A stretch of 64,000 nucleotides of DNA from Posidonia oceanica (taxonomy: Eukaryota; Streptophyta; Magnoliopsida; Alismatales; Posidoniaceae), in assembly GCA_037176725.1 (NCBI GenBank), contig JAZBRS010000075.1, positions 72,604,001 through 72,668,000 on the forward strand, read 5' to 3'. Below the pieces are notes generated by a model, which ran no database searches, was not told the origin of the DNA, and worked only from the letters and a program-made list of their open reading frames with translations. Within the stretch, counting starts at the first letter, position 1. Every line of letters begins with the position of its first letter. Below are positions 39,901 to 52,356 of this stretch, one piece after another. A program made the position numbers and the translations under genes.

Positions 39901-42658
39901 ACTTTTACGTGATAACTGACATAGGCACGAAATGTTGATAAGCACCAAACAGTTTTATCCAGTTTTCTTGCCTCCACATGTCGTGGAAAAATCACTATAC
40001 ACAAAAGGTTAAAAAGATACAATCTATACGAAGTCAAGATCTATCTAAAGAAACAAAAGAACATAAAGTTTACTTCAAGAAATGTGGCATCACCAAAAGT
40101 AACAAATCCTGCATTTGCATCTAACAATTGAGAAGGAACTTCCTTCAACTCCGGAGGAGGAGATATTGACCATGTACAAGGAGGAGCATTATTGAGTCCT
40201 GGAGAACGTCTTGCCTCCACAAATTGCTGAAAATTATTTTATATAAGATAAATACGTGTATCACACTGTAATATCCAAAAAGACACTAGGTATTACTTAA
40301 ATTAAATGGTTTATTTATTAAGCAACAAAAGGCACACCTGCAAATAGGCCCATAATTTTACATTCTTTTCTTTTTATTTTGTAAAAAACCGAACAACCAA
40401 TTCCTGGAAACATTTGAATGAGGTTTAAGAGTTTCAAGACATCTTCAGTTTACCTGCAAGAAGGTAGTTGCTAAAAGTGTATCGACAGAGTCCTTGAATC
40501 TCATTGGGTACACTATAGTCACTCTGTCAGCCTGCCACATGCAAATATCGACATAGAACTCATTTAGAGTGTCTTTTTATTATGCCACTGGCATGTGAAA
40601 TAAGCTCAACCTGTTAAGGACCTCTAATTTTGTACAAAATACAAACCACCTTAAATATTCTACCAAAATCTGAAGCTACTTTAGTGTCTAGGCTTTTGCT
40701 GATTTGTATGAGGAAGCTGTATGATCAAATTCTTGCCACAAAGTTGCAACAGACTTCTTGAATCTCGAGAAGCAGTTTGCTGTTCAATAATGCCACCTAA
40801 GAAGGTCTAATAGTCTAACTTGGAAAACACAAAAAGCGGGTTCCAATAAATAGCTTAGCATAGAAGTTTAGAACCACTTAATGCAACGAATAATGAATAG
40901 GATTCAGTACACAAAGAACTGAACCACGATCACAAAGTTAGGGATGTACATACCTGAGGAATGAGAAAAAATGATTCCTTTGGCCTGTGGACAAGAGCCA
41001 CAAGTGGATCTACATCTGGAGCAACAGTCTTCATTGCTAGATGTTTCAGAATAACTCTTAGTGGAGCTCCTAGAACCACTTCTCTCACAGATGCGATCTT
41101 TACTAAAACAGCTTCTCTTTGCTCTATATGGTCGCAAAAAGAATAATTATGAGCATTCAGTAGATCAAACCTAGAACAAGGGGGGAAACTGAGACTAAAA
41201 TAGCTAAAACCTGTCCTGAACAATAAGCATCATGTAGCAAGGTTTAACCCTGGGTTATCATTTAGGATCTAAGGTTAGGCAGGTTTTATACACAACTGTC
41301 AGCTCGATACCGACCCTCCAAATATTGTTAGCTATTCCTTGTCAAGCAAGGTTAAGCAGGAGAATGAACTTCAATAGCAGAACAGGACCAATTGCCAGGA
41401 TTATCTAATTTGCAGCACCTCAGTGTTGGCACCAGCTTTCAGATAAGCAAATGTTATATGCTACAATGTAATGTGATATATATGAATAGCCAGTGCAGGT
41501 AAAAGCATGAAGCAAACAATGTACTTTTATTCACAGAAAATCGTGTGGGAGGAGAAGCATCTTCGTCTTAACTGTGATGAAGTCATCCTTGAAATTGACA
41601 AGACATGTTTACTGAGATCAATTGACTGCAGTTTTCTTATAAGTCTCTAAATGAATAGATAGCGATCTTTTTTTAAGTATCCCTTTTAATTGTGATTTCA
41701 CCGATCAAATTATAGACAGATCTCTTCAAAATGGAATAAACATCATAAAAACAGATCCTGCATGCTTCCTTTTTAACACAGCAAGCTCAGAATAACCTTG
41801 AAAAAGAAACTCGTTGAACCTTTATCTGATGGAAGTTTGGACAGATTGAGCTTCATAGTTAGATTATATCCATCCTTGGGAGGATCCAGAATCTGCACAA
41901 GCTGTCCATATGTGGCTTTCACGGCTTCCATGGCACCAAAGGGGAGTGCACCATAGAAAATAGTTTCAGGTGGGGGAATGGGCAACGCAATGGATATGAG
42001 CATGAACTGGGGGTGCTTCATTGAAAACTGCAAAACACAACCACTCTCTGTGTAAGCAGAACCTTACGTTACAAAATAGGTTTCTATGCACAAAGAAATA
42101 CCTGTATGTGGTACCGAACATCGTCAAACTCAACCGACTGGCAATCCAGATCAACACCTTTCTCCGTGCCACTGGGTCATAAATTCACCAACACAGTCCG
42201 AAAAAAAAGATTCAGTTAATGCAATCTACAGTGTCTTAGAAGAAAAAAAATTACTCTCGTAAACGCCATCAGTTGATTTCAGGTAAAATACTGTAATATC
42301 CCAACAAATTTTGGACTCTCATCGAGGCATCGACAGAATTAGATGATCTGAACTGCTGAATTTTGCATAACCACAAACAATCAGCAGTCCTCTTGACTTT
42401 TGAATGTTCCTTATAAATTCCACAAGAGACATGCAAAGTGCAAACTCACCGAACCCCAAGATCCATGAACTCACCGATCCCAAAGGCTGAGCATGTCTAA
42501 ACTTCAAACTGGCAGAAAATCTAACACTACTACAACTGAAAACTAAACGGAAATCACAGAAACACCGAAAGAACAAGAGAAAGGGGTCGCGCTCACTTGA
42601 CCGCGCGACTCTGAAGGATCTGGAGGAGGAACCGCGACGCCGCCTGAAGCAGTATCAT
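36961..42658 (-). CDS. ARPC2A: Actin-related protein 2/3 complex subunit 2 (ARPC2/p34), ten exons
   Basis: ARPC2 is a core subunit of the Arp2/3 complex, which nucleates branched actin in the cytoplasm; Arabidopsis loss causes distorted trichomes. Exons: 42658-42597, 42171-42102, 42027-41820, 41123-40954, 40531-40454, 40226-40094, 39994-39903, 38188-38132, 37156-37118, 36993-36961. All introns are GT-AG and phases agree, giving 313 residues against ~318 in Arabidopsis. Diagnostic stretches include MILLQAASRFLLQIL, SVEFDDVRYHIQ, SVREVVLGAPLRVILKHLA, VALVHRPKESFFLIPQ, NAGFVTF, VIFPRHVEARKLDKTVW and GFMHTRMRRRVESMIQ. Exon 3 ends at G-gttcaa rather than the later gttatt, because this joins to a conserved EQRE motif and keeps phase. 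The C-terminus (TRGHSF) is shorter than in Arabidopsis. TE remnants begin within ~350 bp upstream. Confidence 0.93.
39347..39576. mobile_element. Tourist/PIF-Harbinger-type MITE in ARPC2 intron 7
   Basis: 230 bp, starting GGCTCCATTTGGATTGC and ending GCAATTCTAAATGTGGCC, which are imperfect inverted ends, flanked by TTA on both sides (39344-39346 and 39577-39579). No coding capacity. Confidence 0.7.
39580..39816. mobile_element. Second MITE-like insertion adjacent to the first
   Basis: It starts GTTGTGTTTGGGTCACATT and ends AATTTGAACCAAATACAAC; these ends are inverted and match at most positions. Flanks are TTA and TAA, so the superfamily is unclear. It abuts the previous MITE. Confidence 0.5.
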
Positions 42659-42985
42659 CTCCGCCGGCGAGAATCGGCGGTGATGGAGTTCAAGACCTTC
42701 TCCTCTCTTCTGTTCTTCTCTTTTTCTGTCTCACTTTTTTCCCTTCTGCGAACGAAGTGCGAAGCACGGATGAAGCGACAGAGAGACAGGACCGATCAAT
42801 GTTTTAAAAAAAGATATCTATTTTTTTTTTTAAATGGAACATAATTATACAAATAATAAATTTTTTTAAATAAATATAATAAAATAATAAAATTTAAATA
42901 TTATTAAAATATCATTACCTGAATCATTGAGTCCTTGACGTAAATACATACACTGAAAGTATTTCATTATTGTTTCATTATCAAT
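42659..42985 (-). promoter_or_regulatory. ARPC2 leader and compressed promoter
   Basis: Upstream of the ATG on the minus strand, ~125 bp are purine-rich leader (GAAGAACAGAAGAGAGGAGA). Beyond 42800 the sequence turns into A/T runs and then hAT remnant. No clear TATA box was found. The core promoter probably lies in this short space or inside the TE-derived sequence. Confidence 0.45.
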
Positions 42986-44202
42986 TTAATTGACTATATC
43001 ACATTCAATGTAAGCAACCAAATAATCATTTATGAAATCATAATTTATTCTTTTCCTCAAACGACTTTTGATAATATTCATTGTAGAAAATAATCTCTCC
43101 ACAGATGTTATTGCTATGGACAATAACAATACTAACTTCAATAGCCAATATACTAGAAAATATACACGATTTCGCTTCAATTCCACAAATTTCTGAGCAA
43201 GGTCACTAATAACTTTGACAAACTTCAATTCTGGTACCTCATGAACATCCAAAATATAGATATCAATCTGGTTTCCAAGCCTTTCAACATCTATACGAGA
43301 GAAATAAGAATGATAAAACTGAACAAGCTGTATTAACTTCTCTTTATTGAAGGAAGCAAATCCATCACTTGAATCGAGACAAACAACACGTAATAATAAC
43401 TCTGTATTCCTCTCATTGAAACGATTATCGAGTTCATTTATCAATAAATCAATCACTGTATTAAAAATCTCAACTCAAAATTTGTGCAAATTTGTCTTCT
43501 ATTCTTGAACTCGACATGCTCTTCCTAATTCTTGATAAATGTCATCATACATTTGACTTCAATGTCATGTTTTTTACAAAATAACATAACTTCATCAAGA
43601 AAAGATTCCCATGCACTATCATCACTTCTCATTAAATTAAGTTGCAACTTGGATAGTTTAACCAAGTTCACTGCATTCACAATATCTTGGTCTTTTCTCT
43701 GTAGTACCTCAGACAACTCACATGTTACTCCTAGAAGATTTTTCATCAAAAGTAAAAAAAATACAAAATCAAATGTTTGAATAAGATTAACAAAAGTATT
43801 AGCTTGTGCTCTATTCTTTGTTAGTTCACCATCAACTCTAACGATTTTATGAACTTCCACCATAGAAGAGAACATGAGAGATAAATTAACTAAAACACCA
43901 TAATGAGATTCCCATTGTGTTTCACCAACTCTTTTTATGTCAAGTTCTTGATTTCTTCCACTACCACTTTTAATTTCTCCTGATTCAAGTTCCTTAGCAA
44001 CTCTTTCAACTTCTTTTGCACAGAGAGTATCATGACGCTTGCAAGATCCTCCAACACAATTCATTATAATGGAGATTGAGTCAAAAAATGAAGCCACCTC
44101 TACATGATTCTCTGCAACTGCTACAAGTGTCAATTGTAGTTAATAAGCAAAACAATGAATATAGAAAACACAAGGATTCTCTTTTATAATCAATGTTTTT
44201 AA
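42986..44202 (-). pseudogene. hAT transposase remnant (ZMYM1/TTF type), C-terminal two thirds
   Basis: Two open pieces in different frames. 44133-43525 begins TLVAVAENHVEVASFFDSIS and contains VGETQWESHYGVLVNLSLMF; 43456-42986 ends with SVERLFSTMNIIKSRLRKRI. These match the DUF4371 and hAT dimerisation regions of plant ZMYM1-like transposases. The frame extends upstream to ~44195 (NPCVFYIHCFAY, then TAA). It stops exactly where a Copia LTR begins at 44203. It is broken by one frame change and at least one stop. No terminal repeat was found on the left. Confidence 0.85.
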
Positions 44203-44516
44203 TGTTGGACATAAGTCCAAATGTCCAACTTATGTGACTTAACCAACTTGATTAGTGGGTTAGCCCAATTGTGAGACATATTAAATTAAGTGGTGTATGA
44301 GGGATATTATAACACAGCTATGGAGTGTGTTATATAAGGGACATCCCTCTAGGATTTCAACACACAACCAAAACATCTCTTCAAACTCTTTTGTTTTGCC
44401 TTAAGAAACTCCCCCCATAGGAGCAGAGGTGGTTGCTGTGTGGATACATACAAGGAATGCTTCCGCATCAAGATCAACGACATGATGACATTGGGTAAGC
44501 CCCATATAGCCTATCA
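44203..44516 (+). repeat. Left LTR of the composite Copia element
   Basis: Begins TGTTGGACATAAGTCC and ends GCCTATCA just before the primer site. A TATA-like TATATAAG lies at 44331-44338. It shows no similarity that I can see to the right LTR at 56546-56990. It lies directly in hAT transposase coding sequence. Confidence 0.75.
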
Positions 44517-44518
44517 AG

Positions 44519-44533
44519 TGGTATCAGAGCCAT
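44519..44533 (+). other. Primer binding site, initiator tRNA-Met type
   Basis: TGGTATCAGAGCCAT matches the complement of the plant initiator tRNA-Met 3' end, the usual Copia primer, two bases after the LTR. Confidence 0.88.
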
Positions 44534-44887
44534 GTTTTGTCGTTGTTTTTGGGTTTTGGAGAGGATTTTATCATATGTTTTTGTTTGTGTGCATCTGCTT
44601 TCGTGTACAACGATGAAATCACGAGGAAAATGCATTAAATGGAATATTCAGCCTTTTAGGTCATGTGGAGGTTGTTTTCCGGCCATTCCTATACGTTCCC
44701 GCAACCAGGATGATTTTTCAGGCCACAAATGAGGCGGAATCGGCCTTTTCCAGCCATCCAAGCAGTTTTAAGGTGTTTTCTGGACTATCGACGGCCGAAT
44801 TTGCCTCGCTGTGGCCAGAAATGGCCCAATGGCCAAATCCAAGTGCCTCGTGGGCGCCTAGGAGGTGCCCATGCGACGGTCAGGTGC

Positions 44888-47631
44888 TGTAACAACCCGA
44901 GTCGCTACCAACAAAACCAAAAGCCCAACAAAATTAAAACTTAATTAATTACAACAATTACAATAAATCACTGGACTAAACAACAAATATTTATGCCAGG
45001 AACCTGCAGTGGACAGCTACGTGACTCCCACTATATGCAGTAGAACTTCAAACCAGCTAATCATCTGTACCTGCAACTGAAAATCAACAAAGCACACGTG
45101 AGTGACCTAAAAATCGTCACCCAGCACACACCTCGCAAAAACCACTTGAGAAACTAGCATAAAACCTCAAATACGGCACAACTGATAAACCCCAAAAATC
45201 TGGGTCCACAACAATCAATATCATCAATTAAAACATCATTCCCAAAGCCAACATGCTAAAACCGGGGAAGACAGATGTTTATAAAATATTTCACAAACCA
45301 CGTCTTACCGGCCCAAAATCTCAGAACCACTCAAAACCCTCCAACCCCTCAGGCTGGGAAAATACTCGGCCCACCGGCCAAAATAAGGCGGAAATACCTC
45401 GTAAAACCAAAGCTTAATCAATATCACGGCTCACCGGCCCAAAGCTCAAACCAAAACCACATGCCATAACTAGGCGGAAAAACATCTGGCCCAATACGGC
45501 CCAAAACTAAAACCACAATATCACACCATACACAGGTGAGAAGCAACTGGCCTACCACGGTCCAAAACACAAACCACAATCTCACGCCATACACAGGTGG
45601 AAAAGCAACTGCCCCAATATGGCCCAAACACAGCAAAACCTCACTAAGCCCAAACTCAGGCAAAGCTCAAGGCCTAATACGGCCAGCAACAACCAAAACA
45701 CAGCCCTACGGGCACAAAACCACAACTGATCGTGTTGCCTGGCGCCAAGCAACCGACTCGGCCTCAAGCAGTAGCCAGGGACTCACCCCTGCAGCTTACT
45801 GCACTGCCACGAACACCCACCCTGTGGAGGAGCGTGTCCGTCTTGGCATCTCGTCACTAGAGACGCCTCAAAAGCGATCCCCTACCAGGGAAAGCTACTC
45901 ACCCCAACTGGGCAAACTGTCCTCACTCAGGACAAACCACAGGGCACGCCATATAAGGCGACCTCAACTCAGTACTCCGAACCACTAAAAGCTCCAACCC
46001 CTAGGCTCAGCCAGCACCAGTGCTCCGAACCACTAGAGGCTCCAATCCATAGGCTCAGCCAGCACCCAAAACCAGGCGAGTCCCGGTGTCCGTAACAACT
46101 AGGGTATCACGCCCAGCTACGCAGGAGTATCATACCTCCCGAGTCCGCTGCTACGATATCGCTAGGTACGACCGGCACCCCGACCCCCAAACCTCAACTT
46201 AGGCGAAGTGTGAGACACACCAGGAACACCGTCGCATCCCCAAGTCCAGCCAACACAACTCCTAGGTTTTCGGCCACGGAAAACTTCGGCAAAACAATTT
46301 GCAAACCATTCATATTTTCCCCCAAAAAATCTCTTTGAAAACATTTATTAAATATCATGGGCTAAAGCACAATAAGCCCCAAAACCAATCAAGGAAACCA
46401 CATTGGAAAACAAGCCCGGGAGAGCATCCTAGACCAAAATCGGCAGATCAGTACTCCAACCGGTAGACCGAAAATCCCTGTTTCGGTAGAACCAAATCCA
46501 CCGGCCGACCGGTCCGCACAGTGATCGGCAGACCGATATCACACTAGTCATACCGAAAATCCCTACTTCGGTGGAACTAAATCCACCGGTCGGACCGATC
46601 CCACCCTAAAAACGGCAGACCGATAAATATCGGTCGATCGAAATCAGGTTCTGGTCTAAATCTGACAGAAAAATGTGACACCGATATCACACCGGTGTAC
46701 CGATTTCCCCTAGAAATCGACAGACCGACCAAAAAGGTCGTGCCGAACTAGGACAGGGTAGCCAACTTATAAAACCGACTTAAAACCCAAAACAACCGAA
46801 TCAAACTCTAAAACTAGCGTGCCATATACCAGAATCTCCGGAATTCAACAAGGAATGCAACCATACATATATTATGGCATTCCGAGGCACGCAACTCACA
46901 AAAACACCAGAAATCCAATATTTAAGTCATTTTCTATCAAAACCTCAAAACACTATCAAATCCACGCCAAACCAAGCATGCAACACATGGAAACAAGCAC
47001 ATTCGCTCAAGCAACCCAAACATATCACATTCGCCTCAATCTGAGGCCCAAAACACCGGAATTCACCGAGAAACTACAATCAAGTCAAAAGGCAACCTAA
47101 GCCAAAAAATCTGACTAAAATGCATATAAATCCTTAAAAACATCAAATTACTACCATGGCATCTAAACATGGCAAGGGACACATGCATATCAAATTCTAT
47201 ATATTCAAAGCTCCTAGGGCGAGGCATATACCTTGGGACAGAAGGACAACCCCTGTCCTCCGACGATCCACACGCACTCCGAGCTCCACGCGCCACTCTT
47301 GGGCTCGCCGCTCCACTGGGATGATGACTGGAGCTCGCTGCAACTCCGTCGGCCACCACCGCACGCCGGCCACCACCACAGCCACCACACGGAGGAGAGG
47401 AAGATGAAGAGGAGGGAGAGGAAGGGAAGGAGGGAGAGAGAGGAAGGAGGAGGAGACGGATGGGGAGAGGGGAAGGAGAGGGCTGCGCCGGCCAAGCTAG
47501 GGCACGGACGCGGGCGAGAGGGAGGAGGAGCGGGCACGAGGGGTGAGGGAGGGGGAAGAGAGGTGCGCGTGAGGGGGGGAGGGGAAAAGGGGAAGAGAAG
47601 GAGGGGAGGGCACATGAGGGAGAGGGTGGGA

Positions 47632-47669
<38 letters not shown>

Positions 47670-47908
47670 AAGGAAGGGAAAGAGAGGGAGAGAAAGAGAG
47701 AAAAGGAGTCAGGACCAGACCACAATCTGTCTCACCAACCACTACAAGTGGGAGTCCACCACAACAATACAAGTGGAGACCCACACAAACCATAGATGGG
47801 GTCCACAACAAACTCAAGTGGGGCCCGCAAGGCCAGTAACACCCGACCACAGCCAAAGAATTCATTAAAAAGCATAATAACAAAGAAAATGAATTCCCGG
47901 GTGTTACA
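44888..47908 (-). mobile_element. 3.0-kb gypsy-like solo LTR
   Basis: Read on the minus strand it starts TGTAACACCCGGGAATTC and ends GACTCGGGTTGTTACA. A perfect duplication GGTGC flanks it (44883-44887 and 47909-47913). Same family as 52357-55133: both carry a purine/pyrimidine-rich microsatellite block, TCGGT/CCGAA words near the middle and the GGTATGATACTCC-type motif. The long open frames at 47063-48018 lie in the GA/CT-rich block and have no domain. TGTAACACCC starts are common among plant gypsy chromovirus LTRs, but lineage is an inference. Confidence 0.85.
47636..47705. repeat. GA microsatellite in the solo LTR
   Basis: An uninterrupted (GA)n run of ~28 bp lies inside a longer purine-rich block. 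Confidence 0.85.
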
Positions 47909-49042
47909 GGTGCCCACCGGAGGCTGCCACGCCGCTGCCACCTTTTTCCCTTCCCTTTTTTGGACCCTGTACGGGTTTCTAGGGTTAGTGGTAAATGAAT
48001 CCGAGGTATCCGATCCACCCATTTATTTTATTTTGTGATAATTGCATATTAGTCACTGTAGTTATGTTTTTTTACATCTGAGTTTTATTTTAATTAAAAA
48101 ACTCTATAAAGTCCTCTGATTTAATGAAAATCCCACAGAAATCTGTTATTTCCTTTTTAGTCTTGAGTTTTCTGGTTGTAACATTCAAGTTATCTGTTAT
48201 TATAAAGAACTCTATAAGTTTCTGAAATATATGTTAAGTCCCTGAAGTTTAAATAATTGTTCCAGAATGTAATTTTGCATGAATAGATTATAGTTTATGT
48301 TAGAATAAACTACTGTAGTTTATTCTAATTGCATTTCAGTCCATGTTTCCATGCTTTAATGATTAAATGTTTTTAGAAAGCATGTTTAAGGGTGATTTAG
48401 ACTGAAATTTTTGACTTAATTATCTGAATATTTTATCCATGTAGTTTTTACATATTTTGGATAAATTGATAATTATTTTTTCATATTACATCTAAAGACA
48501 AATTAGACTTATATGTGACAGTTTTATATGCATGCTATTAAGGAACATGCCTTAGTTATTTTAACATGTCATAAAGTTATTTTAACATGATTAAAGAGGT
48601 TTTACATATATTCTGTCCAACTTTAAGGTTTCATGAATGCCACGTAAATTTTACTTTTAATTTGGACGACTTGGAATCTCACCTACGTGACACCAAGTAA
48701 GAAAAATTGATTATATTAATTACATAAGTCTATATTTAAATCTAATAAGGATGGTGTTCGAACTTGCATTTAGATAAATGAGATTAACAAGTCTTTACCA
48801 ACGTGAAATTGTTATGCTTATATCTAAATTGCTGGAATAATTCTATTTGTGTAATTAATATGGAATATTTTAGTATCCAACGATGCAATGTTACATAGAT
48901 ATTTATGCATGCAGAATTAGTTTCATGTTTATTTAATTTATAGCATGTTGTTTTATCTGCCAACGTAGAGTTATGATGATGCTATTGTTAAATATAAAGT
49001 TTTAATGTGAGTAATTTTTGCGGCTTTTCTGTTGATAGAAGC
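47909..49042 (+). other. Copia 5' leader (continuation of 44534-44887)
   Basis: GC-rich for 80 bp, then 1.0 kb AT-rich with no gene seen. It is the untranslated leader between the primer site and gag. Confidence 0.5.
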
Positions 49043-50709
49043 ATGATTAGAGTACCTTTGTTGAATTGCACAAATTTCCCTGAATGGAATGAATCCTTAC
49101 TATTTCAATTAGGCCTAATGGATTTGGACCTTTGCTTTTGAATGGATTTTACTCCCACAAAACTCACAGAAGAAAGTAGTGCGGATGCAAATGTTCAATA
49201 TGAAAAATGGAAAAGATCTAATAGGTTGTCTCTATCGTTTATGTTACAGCATGTGCCTAGAGATATTCGAGGTACTGTGACTTCTAATACTCTGGTGACA
49301 GCTTATTTGGAAACGATTGAGCAACAGTTTGTTGGATCTGATAAAGCTAAGATAGGCATCTTGATTCAAAATTTCATTTCTATACACTATACAGGAAAGA
49401 GAAATAGAGAATACATCAAATTTAACTTCTATTCCTAGTACTAGCTGGTAGATTGACTCAGGTGCCATTATGTACATTTCAACCACTATGTGGGGGTTCT
49501 GATAAAGCAGCCTCCAACTGAGTGCTAAAGGTTTGTTATTTCGGGAAACCGGATGCGATTGCACGTAAAGTCAGTGGAAGACTACAGAATCACCTTAGAG
49601 TCTGGAAAACTACCGATTTTAAGAGACTGTTTTTATATTCCTTCTTTCCAAAGAAACTTAATATCTGTAATAAAGTTAATTAAAGACAATTATAGCACTT
49701 TGTTTAATACTTCTGGAATGTCTTTAATAAAGGAAAATGTTCCCATTGCTACAGCTATTATTGATGGATTATTTAAATTGAATGTCTCTTCTAATTCTGA
49801 ATCTACAGTGTCTCTAGTATGTACTAATAAGAGGAACAGGGTAAGTGGCACATTAAGTATTTTGTGGCATAGAAGATTGTGACATATATCCCAAAAGAGG
49901 GTGGAAAGATTTGTGAAAGATGGTCTTTTGGGATCATTGGATTTCACTGATTTTGAAATTTGTGTTAATTGTATAAAGTCGAAAACAACCAACACATACA
50001 GGAAACATGTCACAAAGTATCAAGCTGCTTTAGATTCGATTCATACAGATGTTTGTGGACCATTTAGCCCATGTTTTATAGGCCAGAAATACTTTGTTAC
50101 TTTTATCGATGACTATTCTAGGTATATGTATCTTTACCTTATTCATGAAAAATCTGAAGTTCCTCAGGCTTTTAAGGATTTCAAATTAAAGGTAGAGAAA
50201 CAATCAGGAAAACCTATCAAGGTAGTCAGATCAGAAAGAGGTAGCGAGTACTATGGCAAACACATCGAGATGGGATAGATGCTAGGACCATTTGCGCAGT
50301 TTCTTAAAGAAAATTACATAGTAACTCAGTACACAATGCCAGGCAAACCTGATATGAATGGGGTTGCTGAAAGACGAAACAGAACGCTTAAAGAAATGGT
50401 TAGGGCTATGATGAGTTACTTGACTTTACCAGTCTCAATGTGGGGTGAAGCTTTAAAGACAGCAGTGCATATTCTAAACTGGGTTCCTACTAAATCCGTA
50501 GAGAAAACTCCTTATGAGTTATGGACCAATAAGAAACCTTGTTTAGGTTATATGTACATTTAGGGATACCCAGCTGAAGCTAAAATTTACAACCGACATG
50601 AGAAATCTCTGGATTCAAGGACAATCAGTGGATACTTCATTGGTTGCCTAGAGAGGTCGAGAGGTTACAAATTTTACTGTCCAACACATACTACAAGAAT
50701 AGTTGAAAC
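49043..50709 (+). pseudogene. Copia gag, protease and integrase remnant
   Basis: gag starts at ATG 49043 (IRVPLLNCTNFPEWNESLLF), has an early TGA, and continues to ~49430. The zinc knuckle and much of gag are missing. A protease trace with IDSGAIMYIST follows at once (~49450). The pre-integrase and integrase region has ALDSIHTDVCGPF, FVTFIDDYSRYMYLYL and [18 protein letters not shown]. Where a catalytic Asp is expected, before the GGEYYG-like motif, the sequence reads RSERGSEYYG, so this residue appears changed to Glu. Stops at 49880, 50276 and 50560 further break it. Confidence 0.85.
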
Positions 50710-52157
50710 AGATAGAGCTGCAATTTGTTGCCTTTCGGTCTTCAATGCAATACACTTTTGTTTAGGAACATTATGGTGGCTATCGTGTAAACCTTGATAG
50801 TTTTGCAATTTTTTTGGATCTTTCCAGTATGTAAATCCTCATGTTACGAAAGCTAGATCAACACCAGTTTTAGGAAAGAGATAGTAATACAAACAAAATG
50901 CAGTATCATTCTCTACACTATACACCAACCATTCCTCGTACTCACTAAACCAAGTACTATTGAAACAATGACGTTTCCCACCAAAGTCCGTGTATGGAAA
51001 TGCATGACCTTTTAGTTGACATGGAGGTTTACTCAGATATGCACGTCTAATTTTGTCACACACATTCACATCATAATTGGCTATCGGTGGTCTAAAACCA
51101 GGATCAAAAATCATTTCTTCTGGATTAAATTCTAGAGATATTTTCTTCGAACTTGAAGAAAGTGTCTCATTACTAATGGATTTGTCTCCAACTGATGATT
51201 GTTCAGAAGTTCTTTTTTCCGGTCATTTAATCAAATACTTGTCTATAATTGTTTGTAAAATATAACCACACATAAATAAAAAAAGAGAAAACTAAATAAA
51301 CAAAAAAAATTAAATAAAATATATTGCACATACCACCGAATGTGCACGGATACATACCTGCTTAACGTTTGTCATTTGATGAAGATGAACCAATTGCCAC
51401 AACACTACAACAGTACAACTGCTAGGAAAAAAGAAGAAGATTAAAAACATAAACACTACAACACTATCAAATCATACTACATAACTAATAATTGCCATTG
51501 AAAATATGAAAATTGAAGGAAAATTAATCATAAATTTCACTAGTAATTTCTCTAATATTTTAGCATAATATTATGTAAACCATAAAGTTTTACAATAGCG
51601 CTTGCTGAAGTAATACAAGGCAAAATAAGTTACATATGTTGAACACTTGAACTGTTGAAGATTTTATATAGTCAATTAGTAATACATGTATACTAGTGTT
51701 GGCTGCTGCATCAAAAGTCAAAAATCAAAATCTGTACAAACCTTCGGCGACGTGGAGTGCTTCGCCCGTTCGCTGGCTTGTCGCTGCTCCTCCTGCAGCG
51801 TGGAGTGCTTCGCCGGCTTGCCACTGCTCTTCCTACGATGCTATGTTGGCTCGCCACTACTCGCCCGCTCCTCCTGCAATCTTGCAACATGTCAAGCCGT
51901 GCTTCGCCGAATGCCGCCTTGCCGCTGCGGCATTGCCTATGGAGTGCTTCGTCGACTCGCAGTCGCCGTTGCTCCTCCTCGAGGATGGATTAGGGGAAAT
52001 GGGATTTGAGAATATGGGTTACGGCTTATACTCGTGAATGGCGGCTGGGTGAGGCATCGTTGGGTTTTAGGTTGGATCAATTGTATATTATCCTTTAAAT
52101 TTTTCAAAATTTGGGTGAGGCTCGTGCCTCACCTGGCCTCCACGTACGTCTACCACT
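50710..52157 (-). mobile_element. hAT (ZMYM1/TTF type) fragment inserted in Copia pol
   Basis: The right end, read on the minus strand, is CAGTGGTAGACGTACGTGGA, the 5' terminus type of plant TTF hAT elements. The exon at 51114-50839 encodes FDPGFRPPIANYDVNVCDKI, FPYTDFGGKRHCFNSTWF and NDTAFCLYYYLF, the TTF zinc-finger region; one in-frame TGA follows, then GFTYWKDPKKLQNY. The rest of the transposase and the 3' end are missing. The 5' leader contains repeated GTGGAGTGCTTCGCC words (51755-51950). Confidence 0.8.
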
Positions 52158-52356
52158 GAGAAGAGGTGGAGTCTGAGGAACCCTCTACCTATCAAGAAGT
52201 TATCAGAAGTACAGAATCTGCCCAGTGGAAGGCTGTGATGAGTGAAGAGATGGAATCTCTTCATAAAAATCAGACATGGGAATTAGTCAAAGTATCAAAG
52301 GAGAGAAGAATTTTTGGTTGTAAGTGCAGATTTAAGAAGAAGAATAGAGGTTAAAA
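52158..52356 (+). pseudogene. Copia RT, N-terminal piece
   Basis: Encodes EEPSTYQEVIRSTESAQWK, then AVMSEEMESLHKNQTWELVK, the start of Copia reverse transcriptase. It is cut from the rest by the solo LTR that follows. Confidence 0.85.

Noticed and set aside
41797..41820. Later donor site (gttatt at 41796) for ARPC2 exon 3
   Set aside because: It would add FFFK-type residues not expected in the family; the gttcaa donor gives the conserved EQRE join with correct phase.
47063..48018. Long frames on both strands rich in Ser, Pro, Leu or Arg, Glu
   Set aside because: They follow GA/CT-rich sequence of a solo LTR and have no domain.
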